Part shown: positions 37,772-45,972 of the stretch, in pieces
How the letters are laid out: the number at the start of each line of letters is the position of its first letter
Position numbering within the stretch: the first letter of the stretch is position 1
Source: Candidatus Neomicrothrix sp. UBA2983
Lineage (GTDB): Bacteria; Actinomycetota; Acidimicrobiia; Acidimicrobiales; MedAcidi-G1
Direction of reading: 5' to 3'
Assembly (NCBI GenBank): GCA_002346745.1
Contig: DEAL01000019.1
Coordinates: 1 to 64,000, forward strand
Length of the DNA: 64,000 nucleotides
Made by a program: the position numbers and the translations under genes
The notes under the pieces: model-generated
What the model was told of the DNA's origin: nothing
Database searches by the model: none
What the model saw: the letters and a program-made list of their open reading frames with translations, nothing else

Positions 37772-37849
37772 TGGCGGTCCTGACGGGATTTGAACCCGCG
37801 ACCTCCGGCTTGACAGGCCGGCGTGCACTCCAAACTGCACCACAGGACC
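37772..37849 (-). tRNA. tRNA-Asp (GTC)
   Basis: Acceptor GGTCCTG/CAGGACC, D-stem GTGC/GCAC, anticodon arm CCGGC-CTGTCAA-GCCGG (GTC), T-arm GCGGG-TTCAAAT-CCCGT, discriminator G. CCA is encoded (37772-37774). Confidence 0.95.
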
Positions 37850-37895
37850 CCGAGCGGGCGACCGGGTTTCCGGGGAAGTTCCGGCCGTCCGTTCT

Positions 37896-37971
37896 TGGCA
37901 CCCCCAACGGGATTCGAACCCGTGTTACCGGCGTGAAAGGCCGGCGTCCTAGGCCGCTGGACGATGGGGGC
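37896..37971 (-). tRNA. tRNA-Glu (TTC)
   Basis: Acceptor GCCCCCA/TGGGGGT, D-stem GTCC/GGAC, anticodon arm CCGGC-CTTTCAC-GCCGG (TTC), T-arm ACGGG-TTCGAAT-CCCGT, discriminator G. CCA is encoded. First gene of the three-tRNA transcript. The Glu-Asp-Phe order is common in actinobacteria. Confidence 0.95.
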
Positions 37972-37994
37972 TCGGACCTCGCGAGGGCGGCGCC

Positions 37995-38000
37995 ACGATA
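37995..38000 (-). promoter_or_regulatory. Possible -10 (TATCGT) of the tRNA cluster
   Basis: TATCGT on the minus strand lies 23 nt upstream of the tRNA-Glu 5' end. The -35 region is unclear. Confidence 0.3.
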
Positions 38001-38040
38001 GCAAGGGGTCGCGTGAAAGCGGCCCGGAGCGGCCGCCCGT

Positions 38041-38517
38041 TCACCCTACCAGGAAGCCAGTCGACGCCTCGACCGCCTCCTCGAGCAGCAGGCCCAGCCA
38101 CAGCAGCAGCGACCGTTCGGCCACGTCGGGCGCCTCGGGGTCGAACTCGTCCTCCTCGGAGATGTCGAGTCGGGTGCCGAGGACCAGCCGCAGCGAGTTG
38201 AGGACGACCATCCACTGTTCGAGTTCGGCCGGTTCGAGGGTGTCGTTGCCGCAGGTGTCGCCGACCACCTCGACGGCGTCGAGTCGGTGGCGGAGCAGGT
38301 CGTCGTGGACGAGGGCCGCGTAGTCGGCGTCACGGTCAGGGTCGTCGGGGTAGGCGGCCGGGTAGAGGCGGCGCAGGCCGGGGTCGTCGTCGGCGGCCAG
38401 CAGGGTCCGCAACTGTCCGGCCAGGCGGCCGACGAGGTCGCGCTCCTCCTCGCCGAGGCGGACCTCGACGAGGTCGCCGGAGCGGGCGAAGGCGACCTGG
38501 CGGCGACGGCGGACCAC
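38041..38517 (-). CDS. DUF2017 family protein
   Basis: 158 residues, acidic and helical, matching the actinobacterial DUF2017 family usually encoded directly after clpS. RRRRQVAFARSG opens the protein; YPDDPDRDADYAALVHDDLLRHR and LEQWMVVLNSLRLVLGTRL are the conserved blocks. Function is unknown; the constant pairing with clpS suggests a link to N-degron proteolysis. GTG start 2 nt after the clpS stop. Confidence 0.85.
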   Translation of the reverse strand: MVRRRRQVAFARSGDLVEVRLGEEERDLVGRLAGQLRTLLAADDDPGLRRLYPAAYPDDPDRDADYAALVHDDLLRHRLDAVEVVGDTCGNDTLEPAELEQWMVVLNSLRLVLGTRLDISEEDEFDPEAPDVAERSLLLWLGLLLEEAVEASTGFLVG

Positions 38518-38519
38518 GG

Positions 38520-38822
38520 TCAGTCGTCCTGCTGCATCGTGGCCCAGAGGCCGTGCTCGTGGAGGCGGAAGACGTCCATCTCGGCCTTCTCGCGGGTGCC
38601 GGAGGAGACGACCGCCCGGCCCTTGTGGTGGACGTCGAGCATCAGCTGCTCCGCCTTGTGGCGGCTGTAGCCGAACAACTTCTGGAACACCCAGGCCACG
38701 TACGACATGAGGTTGATGGGGTCGTTCCAGACGAGGACGATCCAGGGCCGGTCGGTGTCGGCGTCCTCGCCGATGTCGCCCCGGACCTCCTCGCCGACGT
38801 CGGGGAGTGCCGCCCGAGTCAC
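38520..38822 (-). CDS. clpS: ATP-dependent Clp protease adaptor ClpS
   Basis: 100 residues. PWIVLVWNDPINLMSYV, the FQKLFGYSRHKAEQLMLDVHHKGRA segment and a final EKAEMDVFRLHEHGL are the ClpS core, with the N-degron pocket and ClpA/C-binding surface. It delivers N-end-rule substrates to the Clp protease. Its GTG start overlaps the ctaA stop. Confidence 0.95.
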   Translation of the reverse strand: MTRAALPDVGEEVRGDIGEDADTDRPWIVLVWNDPINLMSYVAWVFQKLFGYSRHKAEQLMLDVHHKGRAVVSSGTREKAEMDVFRLHEHGLWATMQQDD

Positions 38823-39730
38823 GCCGAAACCTCCTCGGTCACGGGTACCTGCTCACGGGCGTCGAGGGCGAGGGCGACGACCGTGCCCCAGAGGGCCGTG
38901 GCGCCGATGAGGTGGAGGCCGACAAGCAACTCGGGCACGCCGGTGAAGTACTGGGTCCAGCCGATGGCGGCCTGAAGGACGACGACGGCGCCGAGGGCCT
39001 GCATCCGGCCGTGGAGCCGTTCGCCGGTCGGGTCGCGTCGCACCGTGAGGGCGAGGCCGGCGACCAGCAGCAGGAAGACGACGACGGTGGTGCCGTGGAC
39101 CCGGGCGATGTCGGACGGGGTGAACGGCAGGCGGGGGATCGGATCGTCGTGGCTGCCGGCGTGCGGTCCGGAGCCGGTGACGAGCGTGCCGGTGGCGAGC
39201 ACCACGACCGAGAAGCCGGCGACGGCGGTGGCCATCGACCGCAGCCGTTCGGACGGAGCCGGCGTCGGCGGACGGGCCGCCCGCAGGTGGTCGCCGGCCC
39301 GGTGGCGTAGGACCACGGCGTTGCCGACCAGCACCATCGACAGGGCGAAGTGGCCGAGCACCAGCCAGGGGTTGAGGTGGCTGAGCACCACGATCCCGCC
39401 GAGCACGATCTGGGCGAGCACGCCGGCGACCAGTCCCCACGACCAGCGCATCAGGTCGGCCCGCCGGGGGGTGCGGGCCATCGAGCCCAGCACGGCGGCG
39501 ATGACGGCCAGCGACACGAGGCCGGTGACGAGCCGGTTGCCGAACTCGATCCAGCCGTGCAGGTCGGCCTCGGGGACGAACTGGTCCTCCTCGCAGGTGG
39601 GCCAGTCGGAGCAGCCGAGGCCGGAGCCGGTGAGGCGCACGGCGCCGCCGGTGACGACGATCATCGCCAGCAGGGCGAGGGCCACGCCGCAGATGCGGTG
39701 ATAGGCGTCCGGCGTGAGGCGAGGTCTCAT
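38819..39730 (-). CDS. ctaA: Heme A synthase (COX15/CtaA)
   Basis: 303 residues with eight hydrophobic spans. TGGAVRLTGSGLGCSDWP near the N-terminus, EFGNRLVTG with a heme His, VLGHFALSMVLVGN, and RVHGTTVVVFLL and GLHLIGATALWG in the second half give the four heme-ligand helices. It oxidises heme O to heme A for the aa3 oxidase. It is apart from ctaB and the cta genes and on the opposite strand. GGAG precedes the ATG, with a TAGCCT hexamer 21 nt upstream of it. Confidence 0.93.
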   Translation of the reverse strand: MRPRLTPDAYHRICGVALALLAMIVVTGGAVRLTGSGLGCSDWPTCEEDQFVPEADLHGWIEFGNRLVTGLVSLAVIAAVLGSMARTPRRADLMRWSWGLVAGVLAQIVLGGIVVLSHLNPWLVLGHFALSMVLVGNAVVLRHRAGDHLRAARPPTPAPSERLRSMATAVAGFSVVVLATGTLVTGSGPHAGSHDDPIPRLPFTPSDIARVHGTTVVVFLLLVAGLALTVRRDPTGERLHGRMQALGAVVVLQAAIGWTQYFTGVPELLVGLHLIGATALWGTVVALALDAREQVPVTEEVSA

Positions 39731-39796
39731 GGGCGTCTCCGCACGCTCCGAAGGCTAGGCGGGCGCCCGGGCGGGGCCCACGGCGCCGGGCCTCCA

Positions 39797-39802
39797 TAGG
39801 AT
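39797..39802 (+). promoter_or_regulatory. -10-like hexamer TAGGAT of the SDR gene
   Basis: It ends 6 nt before the ATG at 39809; leaderless spacing. Confidence 0.4.
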
Positions 39803-39808
39803 CGGCGC

Positions 39809-40636
39809 ATGGAACTCACCGGGAAGGTCGTGGTCGTCACGGGTGGTGCCAGCGGCATCGGGAGTGCGCTGGCAGAGCGATTCCACGCCGAGGGGGCGCG
39901 GGGGATCGTGGTTGCGGACCGCGACGCGGAGGGCGCCGCCGAGGTGGCGGCCGCCATCGGCGGGACGCCGGTCAACTGCGACGTGGCCGACGAGACGCAG
40001 GTCAAGGCGCTGGTCGACGACACGGTCGAGATGCACGACGGACTGGACCTGTTCGTCTCGAACGCCGGCTACGTCACCCTTGGCGGCCTCGAGGCCCCCA
40101 ACGAGGAGGTGACGGACATGTTCGACGTGCACGTCATGGCGCACCTCTACGCGGCCCGCCACGCCATCCCGTACATGGTCGACCAGGGCGGCGGCTGGCT
40201 ACTCAACACGGCGTCGGCGGCGGGCCTGCTCTCCCAGATCGGGTCGATGGCCTACTCGGTTACCAAGCACGCGGCGGTGGCGCTGGCTGAGTGGGTCGCC
40301 ATCACCTACGGCGACCGGGGCATCGGCGTGTCGGTGCTGTGCCCGCAGGCGGTGGAGAGCAACATCCGGGCCAATAGCCCGATGGCCGACCGGCTGGGCG
40401 ACGACCGGGGCATGGGCGCCGCCGGCGTCGACGGGGTGATGTCGGCCGAGGCGCTGGCGGACGTGGTGGTCGAGGCGCTGGCCGACGAGCGGTTCCACGT
40501 CCTCCCGCACCCGGAGGTCGCCGAGTACGTGCGCCGCAAGGGTGACGACGTGGATCGCTGGCTGGCCGGCATGCGCCGTTTCCAGCAGCGCCTGTTCTCG
40601 GAGGGCGGGACCCCCGCCGACTGGCTCGTCGGTTGA
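39809..40636 (+). CDS. Short-chain dehydrogenase/reductase
   Basis: 275 residues. TGGASGIGSALAERF Rossmann motif at residues 11-25, SNAGYVTLGG, catalytic Ser in NTASAAGLLS and YSVTK (Tyr-x3-Lys). The C-terminal region (LPHPEVAEYVRRKGDDVDRWL) is longer than in minimal SDRs and typical of a widespread uncharacterised group. Substrate unknown. It lies between ctaA and ctaB but shows no link to heme synthesis. Confidence 0.87.
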   Translation: MELTGKVVVVTGGASGIGSALAERFHAEGARGIVVADRDAEGAAEVAAAIGGTPVNCDVADETQVKALVDDTVEMHDGLDLFVSNAGYVTLGGLEAPNEEVTDMFDVHVMAHLYAARHAIPYMVDQGGGWLLNTASAAGLLSQIGSMAYSVTKHAAVALAEWVAITYGDRGIGVSVLCPQAVESNIRANSPMADRLGDDRGMGAAGVDGVMSAEALADVVVEALADERFHVLPHPEVAEYVRRKGDDVDRWLAGMRRFQQRLFSEGGTPADWLVG

Positions 40637-40674
40637 GGCGGGCGCGGCAACGTCCAGCACCGGCGCGCGGGTCC

Positions 40675-40680
40675 TAGCCT
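40675..40680 (+). promoter_or_regulatory. -10-like hexamer TAGCCT of ctaB
   Basis: It ends 7 nt before the ctaB ATG, with no Shine-Dalgarno sequence; leaderless spacing. Confidence 0.4.
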
Positions 40681-40687
40681 GACGGCG

Positions 40688-41587
40688 ATGTACGCGACCC
40701 CGCCCACGCCGGCACCTCCGCTCCCGATGCGCGCACGTGTGGCCGGCTATGTCGCGCTCACCAAGCCGCGCATCATCGAGCTGCTGCTGGTCACGACCGT
40801 GCCGACCATGTTCGTCGCCGAGCGGGGCGTCCCGTCGGTGTGGCTGATGGTCGCCACGGTGCTCGGCGGCACGCTGGCCGCCGGTGGCGCCAACGCCGTC
40901 AACATGGTCGTGGACCGCGACATCGACCGGCTCATGGAGCGCACCAAGGACCGCCCGCTGGTCACCGGCGTGATGACCCCCCGGGCAGCGCTGGTGTTCG
41001 CCATCGCCCTCGAGGTCGTGGCGTTCGCCTGGCTGTTCGCAACCGTCAACCTGCTCAGCGCCGTGCTGGCCGTGTCGGCCACCTTCTTTTACGTGTTCGT
41101 GTACACGCTGTGGCTCAAGCGCACGTCGACGCAGAACATCGTCATCGGCGGCGCCGCCGGCGCCGTCCCGGTGCTGGTCGGCTGGTCGGCGGTCACCAAC
41201 TCCCTCGACTGGGCGCCGGTGGTCCTCTTCCTCGTCATCTTCTACTGGACGCCCCCGCACTTCTGGGCCCTCGCCATCAAGTACCGCGACGACTACGCGG
41301 CCGCCGAGGTCCCGATGCTCCCCGCCGTGGCCAGCCTCGAGGTCACCGCCGGGCGGATCCTCCGCTACACCGCCATCCTCGTGGCGCTGACGGTGGTGTT
41401 CTGGCGGGTGGCGGAGATGGGCGCCATCTATCTGGTGTCGGCGCTGGTGCTGGGGGCCGTGTTCGGGGCGTTCGCCCTGGCGGTGCGCCGGGATCCGAGC
41501 GAGCGGACCGCCATGCGGCTCTTCTCGTACTCCATCACCTACGTCACCCTCCTCTTCGGGGCCATCGCGCTCGACGTGGTCGTCTGA
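40688..41587 (+). CDS. ctaB: Heme O synthase (protoheme IX farnesyltransferase)
   Basis: 299 residues, UbiA-type prenyltransferase with about nine membrane spans. ALTKPRIIELLLVTTVPTM, the first Asp-rich motif in NMVVDRDIDRLMERTKDRPL and the second in AIKYRDDYAAAEVPML are the prenyl-diphosphate and heme-binding loops. It adds a farnesyl chain to heme B. It sits just before the oxidase operon. Confidence 0.95.
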   Translation: MYATPPTPAPPLPMRARVAGYVALTKPRIIELLLVTTVPTMFVAERGVPSVWLMVATVLGGTLAAGGANAVNMVVDRDIDRLMERTKDRPLVTGVMTPRAALVFAIALEVVAFAWLFATVNLLSAVLAVSATFFYVFVYTLWLKRTSTQNIVIGGAAGAVPVLVGWSAVTNSLDWAPVVLFLVIFYWTPPHFWALAIKYRDDYAAAEVPMLPAVASLEVTAGRILRYTAILVALTVVFWRVAEMGAIYLVSALVLGAVFGAFALAVRRDPSERTAMRLFSYSITYVTLLFGAIALDVVV

Positions 41588-41780
41588 TCGCGGGCGCCGG
41601 AACGGCCGCGAATCCGGGCTGCCGAGGTGCAGGACTGGTGCGATCGGGCGGCTATCCTCACGGCGCCGGAAGAGCGTCAGGATCACCGTCGATCCGCCTA
41701 GCCTCTCGTCGTCCGACCACCCTCGGGCGCGTCGACGAGGGTGCCGTCCGGACCCGCAGGACGATTCAACTTCGAGGACG

Positions 41781-43364
41781 ATGACCGACACCTCCCTGGA
41801 GACCGTCGACGCCACCGCACTCGAGCGCGTCGTCACCTCCACCGATGCCAACACGCTCGGCCGCTACTGGCTCGGCGCGGGCTCGCTCGCGCTGCTTGCC
41901 AGCCTGGTCGCCGGCGTCCTCGTCGCCCTCGAGCGACTCGACCTCTCGGGTGCCGAGGTCTTCGGTAGCGCCGACGAGGTGTTCCAGTTCTGGTCCGCCC
42001 ACCGGGTCGGGCTGGTGCTGCTCGCCGTCGTGCCGATCCTCGTCGGCCTCGGCACCGCCGTCGCACCCCGCCAGGTCGGCACCGACACGGTCGCCTTCCC
42101 CCGCATGGCGGCCTTCTCGTTCTGGACGTGGCTGCTGGGCGCCGGCACCACCATCACCGGCTTCCTGATCGACGGCGGCCTCGGCGCCCCCGACGCCGGC
42201 AGCCAGCGCCAGGCGGTCGCCCTCACCATGGTCGGCCTGCTCATGGCCATCGTCGGCCTGCTGGGCGCCACGGTCTCGCTGCTCACCACCATCGTGGCGG
42301 GCCGGGTGCCGGGCCTCACGCTGCGGCGTATCCCGCTCTTCAGCTGGACCCTGCTGGTGTCGGGCACCTTCTGGCTGCTGACTCTGCCGGTGCTGGCCGC
42401 CAACACCGTGCTCGCCTACGTCGACCTCCGGGGCCGGCCGGCCGTGCGGTTCGGTGCCGAGGACGCCATCTGGGAGCAGCTCTCCTGGGCGTTCACGCAC
42501 CCGCAGGTGTACGCCTTCGCCCTGCCGCTGGTCGGCATCGCCTTCGACGTGGTCCCGGTGTCGGTGCGCAGCCGCCTCGCCAACCACGACGTCGTCCTCG
42601 CCCTGACCGGTGCGCTCGGCGTCCTCGGCTTCGGCGCCTACGCCCAGACCTTCTTCGACACGCCGGGCACGCCGATCATGCGCGAGGCCATCTACGTGGT
42701 CGATGCCTTCGCTGCCGCCGTGGTCGCCCTCGCCCTCGTCGGCGGGCTGGCCGACACGCTGCGCCGGGGCGCCGCCAACCTGGGCGGCAGGCCACCCGCC
42801 CCGATGGTGCTGTCGGTGCTGTCGATGCTGCTGCTCCTCGGTGCCGGCGTCGCCGGAGCCCTGCGGGCCGTCGACCCGCTGGACCTGCTCGGCACCTCCG
42901 CCACCGGCGCCCAGATGACCCTCACCATCGGCGCCGCCCTCGTCGGCGCCATGGCCGGCACCCTCTGGTGGGGTGACCGCATCTTCGGCAAGTCGTCGTC
43001 GCAGGGCCTCGGCCTGCTGGCCGGCCTCGCCGCCGTCGTCGGCGTGCTGCTGGTCGGTGCCGCCGACCTGGTCAGCGGCTTCCTGGGCCAAGCCGACTTC
43101 ACCGGCGCCTCGGTTGCCGCCGCCGGCTCGCCCGACTCCGGCGTCGACGGCCTCAACGCGGTCGCCCTCGTCGGCGTGGTGCTCGTCCTGGTCGGTGCGC
43201 TCGGCTGGTTCGCCAACGGCATCAAGCGCCTCACCGGCGCCCCCGCTCCCGCCGACCCGTGGGGCGGCCACACCCTCGAGTGGGCCGACGACCCGTCGAG
43301 CGTCGAGGTCACCTCCGAGCGTCCGCTGCTGGACGCCCGCCAGACCGAAGGAGCGTCCGCCTGA
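41781..43364 (+). CDS. Degenerate cytochrome oxidase subunit I homologue (CtaD paralogue)
   Basis: 527 residues, about 12 membrane spans, colinear with CtaD encoded at 45972: VAFPRMAAFSFWTWLLG, RVPGLTLRRIPLFSWTLLV, FTHPQVYAFALP and the terminal ADPWGGHTLEW all have counterparts. Ligands are mostly missing. His74 (low-spin heme, helix II) and His240 with Tyr244 of the HPxVY motif remain. The Glu of HPEVY is Gln242, the CuB pair HH aligns with Gln289-Thr290, and the HFH heme ligands align with Ala377-Gln378-Met379. It therefore cannot form the normal binuclear centre. It starts a cluster with a subunit III-like gene and ctaC-D-E-F. TATCCT (41653) and TAGCCT (41699) are possible promoters. Confidence 0.85.
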   Translation: MTDTSLETVDATALERVVTSTDANTLGRYWLGAGSLALLASLVAGVLVALERLDLSGAEVFGSADEVFQFWSAHRVGLVLLAVVPILVGLGTAVAPRQVGTDTVAFPRMAAFSFWTWLLGAGTTITGFLIDGGLGAPDAGSQRQAVALTMVGLLMAIVGLLGATVSLLTTIVAGRVPGLTLRRIPLFSWTLLVSGTFWLLTLPVLAANTVLAYVDLRGRPAVRFGAEDAIWEQLSWAFTHPQVYAFALPLVGIAFDVVPVSVRSRLANHDVVLALTGALGVLGFGAYAQTFFDTPGTPIMREAIYVVDAFAAAVVALALVGGLADTLRRGAANLGGRPPAPMVLSVLSMLLLLGAGVAGALRAVDPLDLLGTSATGAQMTLTIGAALVGAMAGTLWWGDRIFGKSSSQGLGLLAGLAAVVGVLLVGAADLVSGFLGQADFTGASVAAAGSPDSGVDGLNAVALVGVVLVLVGALGWFANGIKRLTGAPAPADPWGGHTLEWADDPSSVEVTSERPLLDARQTEGASA

Positions 43365-43957
43365 TGGCCGCCGGAACCGAGATCGCGCCCAGCGCGGCCC
43401 CGCTGGCCCGGCCCCGCACGCTGCTGGTCGGCACCGCGTTCGCCACCGGCGCCGCCGTCATGTTCTTCGGGGCGCTCTTCGCCCTCTACTTCTCGGTGCG
43501 CAACGACACCCTCGCCTGGGGCGCCGAGTGGTTCCCCGAGGGCGCCATCGAGCTCAAGCCCGGCGGGTCGCTCATGTCGACCTACGCCATGGCCACCATC
43601 ACGATGATGTGGGCCCACTACGCCAGCCGCAACGAGGACCGCATCCACGGCTACCTCGCCCTCGGCCTGACGGCGCTGCTCGGCGTCGCCGCCGTCAACC
43701 AGACGGTCTTCTACTTCAACGACATCGGCCTGCCGATCGACCACAGCGTCGCCACCACGCTGCTGTACGTCATCGTCGGCGCCCACATGGTCATGACCGG
43801 CATCGCCGTCCTCTGGATGGGCCTGGTGCTGCTCCGGGCCTTCGGCGGGCAGGCCACCGGTCGCCACCAGGACCTCGTGATCTCGGTGTCGATCTTCTGG
43901 TACGCAGCCGTGGCCGTCTTCACGGTCATCTGGCTCTTCATCTACGTGGCCAAGTAG
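43364..43957 (+). CDS. Heme-copper oxidase subunit III-like protein
   Basis: 197 residues from ATG at 43364, sharing one base with the preceding stop. Five hydrophobic spans. FATGAAVMFFGALFALYF and VGAHMVMTGIAVLWMGLVLL parallel CtaE, but the YWHFVDVVW motif of the final helix reads FWYAAVAVF here. It is a divergent paralogue of the standard subunit III encoded at 47971, and probably partners the degenerate subunit I. Confidence 0.8.
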   Translation: MAAGTEIAPSAAPLARPRTLLVGTAFATGAAVMFFGALFALYFSVRNDTLAWGAEWFPEGAIELKPGGSLMSTYAMATITMMWAHYASRNEDRIHGYLALGLTALLGVAAVNQTVFYFNDIGLPIDHSVATTLLYVIVGAHMVMTGIAVLWMGLVLLRAFGGQATGRHQDLVISVSIFWYAAVAVFTVIWLFIYVAK

Positions 43958-43987
43958 GACACGGGACGCAGGTAGGAACGACGAACG

Positions 43988-44779
43988 ATGCTCACCACCG
44001 GCTTCAAGCTCTGGTTCGGGGTCTTCACGGCCGCCGTGGGTGCCGCCGTCTTCGCCGGGTACACGTCGGGCGGTGACGAGACCGGCCCGCTCAGCCTCGC
44101 CTGGAAGGGTGCCGTCGGGAACCACTTCTCCTACGGCCTGTTCGTGACCGCCGCCGCCGTGGCGCTGGCCCTCGCCATCTTCAGCGTCGCCTTCCGCGAC
44201 GGCGACGCCGAGGCCGCCGCCGAACTGCTCGGCACCGACGAGGCGCCGCCGGCGCAGCGTCCGGTGGGCGGCTCGTGGTGGCCGGTGTTCGCCGCCCTCG
44301 GCGTGGGCGCCACCGCCGTCGGCGTCGTCGTCCACCCGGCCGTGTTCGTCACCGGCATCTGCATCGTCGCCGCCGTCGCCGTCGAGTGGACCATGACCAA
44401 CTGGTCCGAGAAGGTCAGCGGCGACGCCGCCCACAACGCCGCCCAGCGCGAGAAGCTGGTCCGCCCGGTCGAGATCCCGGTGCTCGGCACCCTCGGCGTC
44501 GGCGTCCTGGTGCTGGCCGTCTCCCGGGTGCTGCTGGCCTCGTCGGTCGACGGCGCCGTGCTCGTCGCCACGGTCGTCGGCGTCGTCATCTTCGGCGGCG
44601 CCATCTTCATCAGCCGCAACCCGAGCCTGCCGCGTGGCCTCGTCCAGGGCGTCCTGCTGCTCGGCTTCCTCGCGGTCATCGTCGCCGGCATCGTCACGGC
44701 GGCCACCGGCGAGCGGGAGTTCCACCACAAGGGCGGAGGCGGCCACGCCACCGAAACGCACGCGGGGGACGGTCACTAG
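43988..44779 (+). CDS. Membrane protein with His-rich C-terminus, unknown function
   Basis: 263 residues with six or seven predicted membrane spans (first at about 5-25, then 45-70, 95-120, 120-140, 165-190, 190-210, 220-240). No family recognised. The C-terminal tail (about 245-263) has five His residues among Gly/Thr/Asp (EFHHKGGGG then HATETHAGDGH), suggesting metal binding. Located between the subunit III-like gene and ctaC, overlapping the ctaC start by one base, so it is likely part of the oxidase unit or its assembly. Inference from position only. Confidence 0.7.
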   Translation: MLTTGFKLWFGVFTAAVGAAVFAGYTSGGDETGPLSLAWKGAVGNHFSYGLFVTAAAVALALAIFSVAFRDGDAEAAAELLGTDEAPPAQRPVGGSWWPVFAALGVGATAVGVVVHPAVFVTGICIVAAVAVEWTMTNWSEKVSGDAAHNAAQREKLVRPVEIPVLGTLGVGVLVLAVSRVLLASSVDGAVLVATVVGVVIFGGAIFISRNPSLPRGLVQGVLLLGFLAVIVAGIVTAATGEREFHHKGGGGHATETHAGDGH

Positions 44780-45972
44780 TGGGCAGGGTCATGCAGAGGT
44801 TCCTCCGGCCCGCCGGCATGGTCGGCGCGCTGCTGGCACTGGCGGGCTGCGCCGCCGACGCCGAACTCGACACCCTCACCCCCAAGGGCCCCGACGCCCG
44901 GACGATCGACGCCCTGTCCGACCCGGTGTTCCTGGTCGCCGGGGTCGTGTTCATCATCATCTTCGGTGGCACTGGCTACCTGTGGTGGCGGTTCCGCGAC
45001 GACCACAGCGACGAGGAGTACCCGGAGCAGGTCCACGGCAACTTCCGCCTCGAGATCCTCTGGACCATCATCCCCACGGTCATCCTCGTCGTGATCGGCG
45101 TGTTCACGATCATCACCCTTACCGACCTCAACCGCTACGAGGACAACGCCATGGCGCTGTCGGTCGACGGTGACACCACCACCTGGGAGCCCGAGGTCGT
45201 GGTCGTCGGCCAGCAGTGGTGGTGGGAGTACCGCTACTACTTCGGCGGCACCGAGGGCCTCGACCTCAGTGACGCCCGGCACCTGCCGCCGGCCGACATC
45301 GTCACCGCCAACCAGCTGGTGATCCCGGTCGGCCAGGAGATCGAGCTCAAGATGTCCAGCCGGGACGTGATCCACAGCCACTGGATCCCGGCGCTCAACG
45401 GCAAGCGCGACGTCGTGCCGGGCCGCACCACCTACTGGAAGCTCGAGGCCGAGGAGCCCGGCGTCTACTTCGGCCAGTGCACCGAGTTCTGCGGCCTGTC
45501 GCACTCCCGGATGCGCATGCAGGCCGTGGCACTGTCGCCCGCCGACTTCCAGGCCTGGGTCGACCAGCAGGTCCAGCCGGCCGCAGAGCCGACCGACCCG
45601 GCCGCCATCGCCGGCATGGCCATCTTCGAGTCGCAGTGCGCCCGCTGCCACGTCATCGACGGCGTCAACGACGAGACCAAGGGCGCCGACCTGATCGCCA
45701 ACGCGGCGCCGAACCTGACGCACCTGATGAGTCGCACCACCTACGCCGGCGGCATCTTCAACCTCTACGAGCCGGACGGCAGCCTCGACCGCACCCAGCT
45801 CGAGGCCTGGCTGCGCAACGCCCCGGCCGAGAAGCCCGCCTACGCCGAGGGCCGCCGGGGCATGCCGGCCATGGGCCTCGGCGAGACCGAGATCGACGAC
45901 GTCGTGGCCTACCTCGAGACCCTCGGGACCCGCCCGTCCATGGACGTCATCGTCGCCACGGAGGTCGAGTGA
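44779..45972 (+). CDS. ctaC: Cytochrome c oxidase subunit II with fused cytochrome c (caa3 type)
   Basis: 397 residues from GTG at 44779; ATG at 44791 is an alternative. A lipoprotein-type signal ends LALAGC. Two membrane helices follow (about 45-70 and 90-115), then the cupredoxin domain with aromatic VGQQWWWEYRYYF and CuA ligands in CTEFCGLSHSRM. The C-terminal about 110 residues are a cytochrome c with CARCH and a distal Met in GMPAMGLG. It accepts electrons for the aa3 centre. Stop and ctaD ATG overlap by one base. Confidence 0.96.
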   Translation: MGRVMQRFLRPAGMVGALLALAGCAADAELDTLTPKGPDARTIDALSDPVFLVAGVVFIIIFGGTGYLWWRFRDDHSDEEYPEQVHGNFRLEILWTIIPTVILVVIGVFTIITLTDLNRYEDNAMALSVDGDTTTWEPEVVVVGQQWWWEYRYYFGGTEGLDLSDARHLPPADIVTANQLVIPVGQEIELKMSSRDVIHSHWIPALNGKRDVVPGRTTYWKLEAEEPGVYFGQCTEFCGLSHSRMRMQAVALSPADFQAWVDQQVQPAAEPTDPAAIAGMAIFESQCARCHVIDGVNDETKGADLIANAAPNLTHLMSRTTYAGGIFNLYEPDGSLDRTQLEAWLRNAPAEKPAYAEGRRGMPAMGLGETEIDDVVAYLETLGTRPSMDVIVATEVE

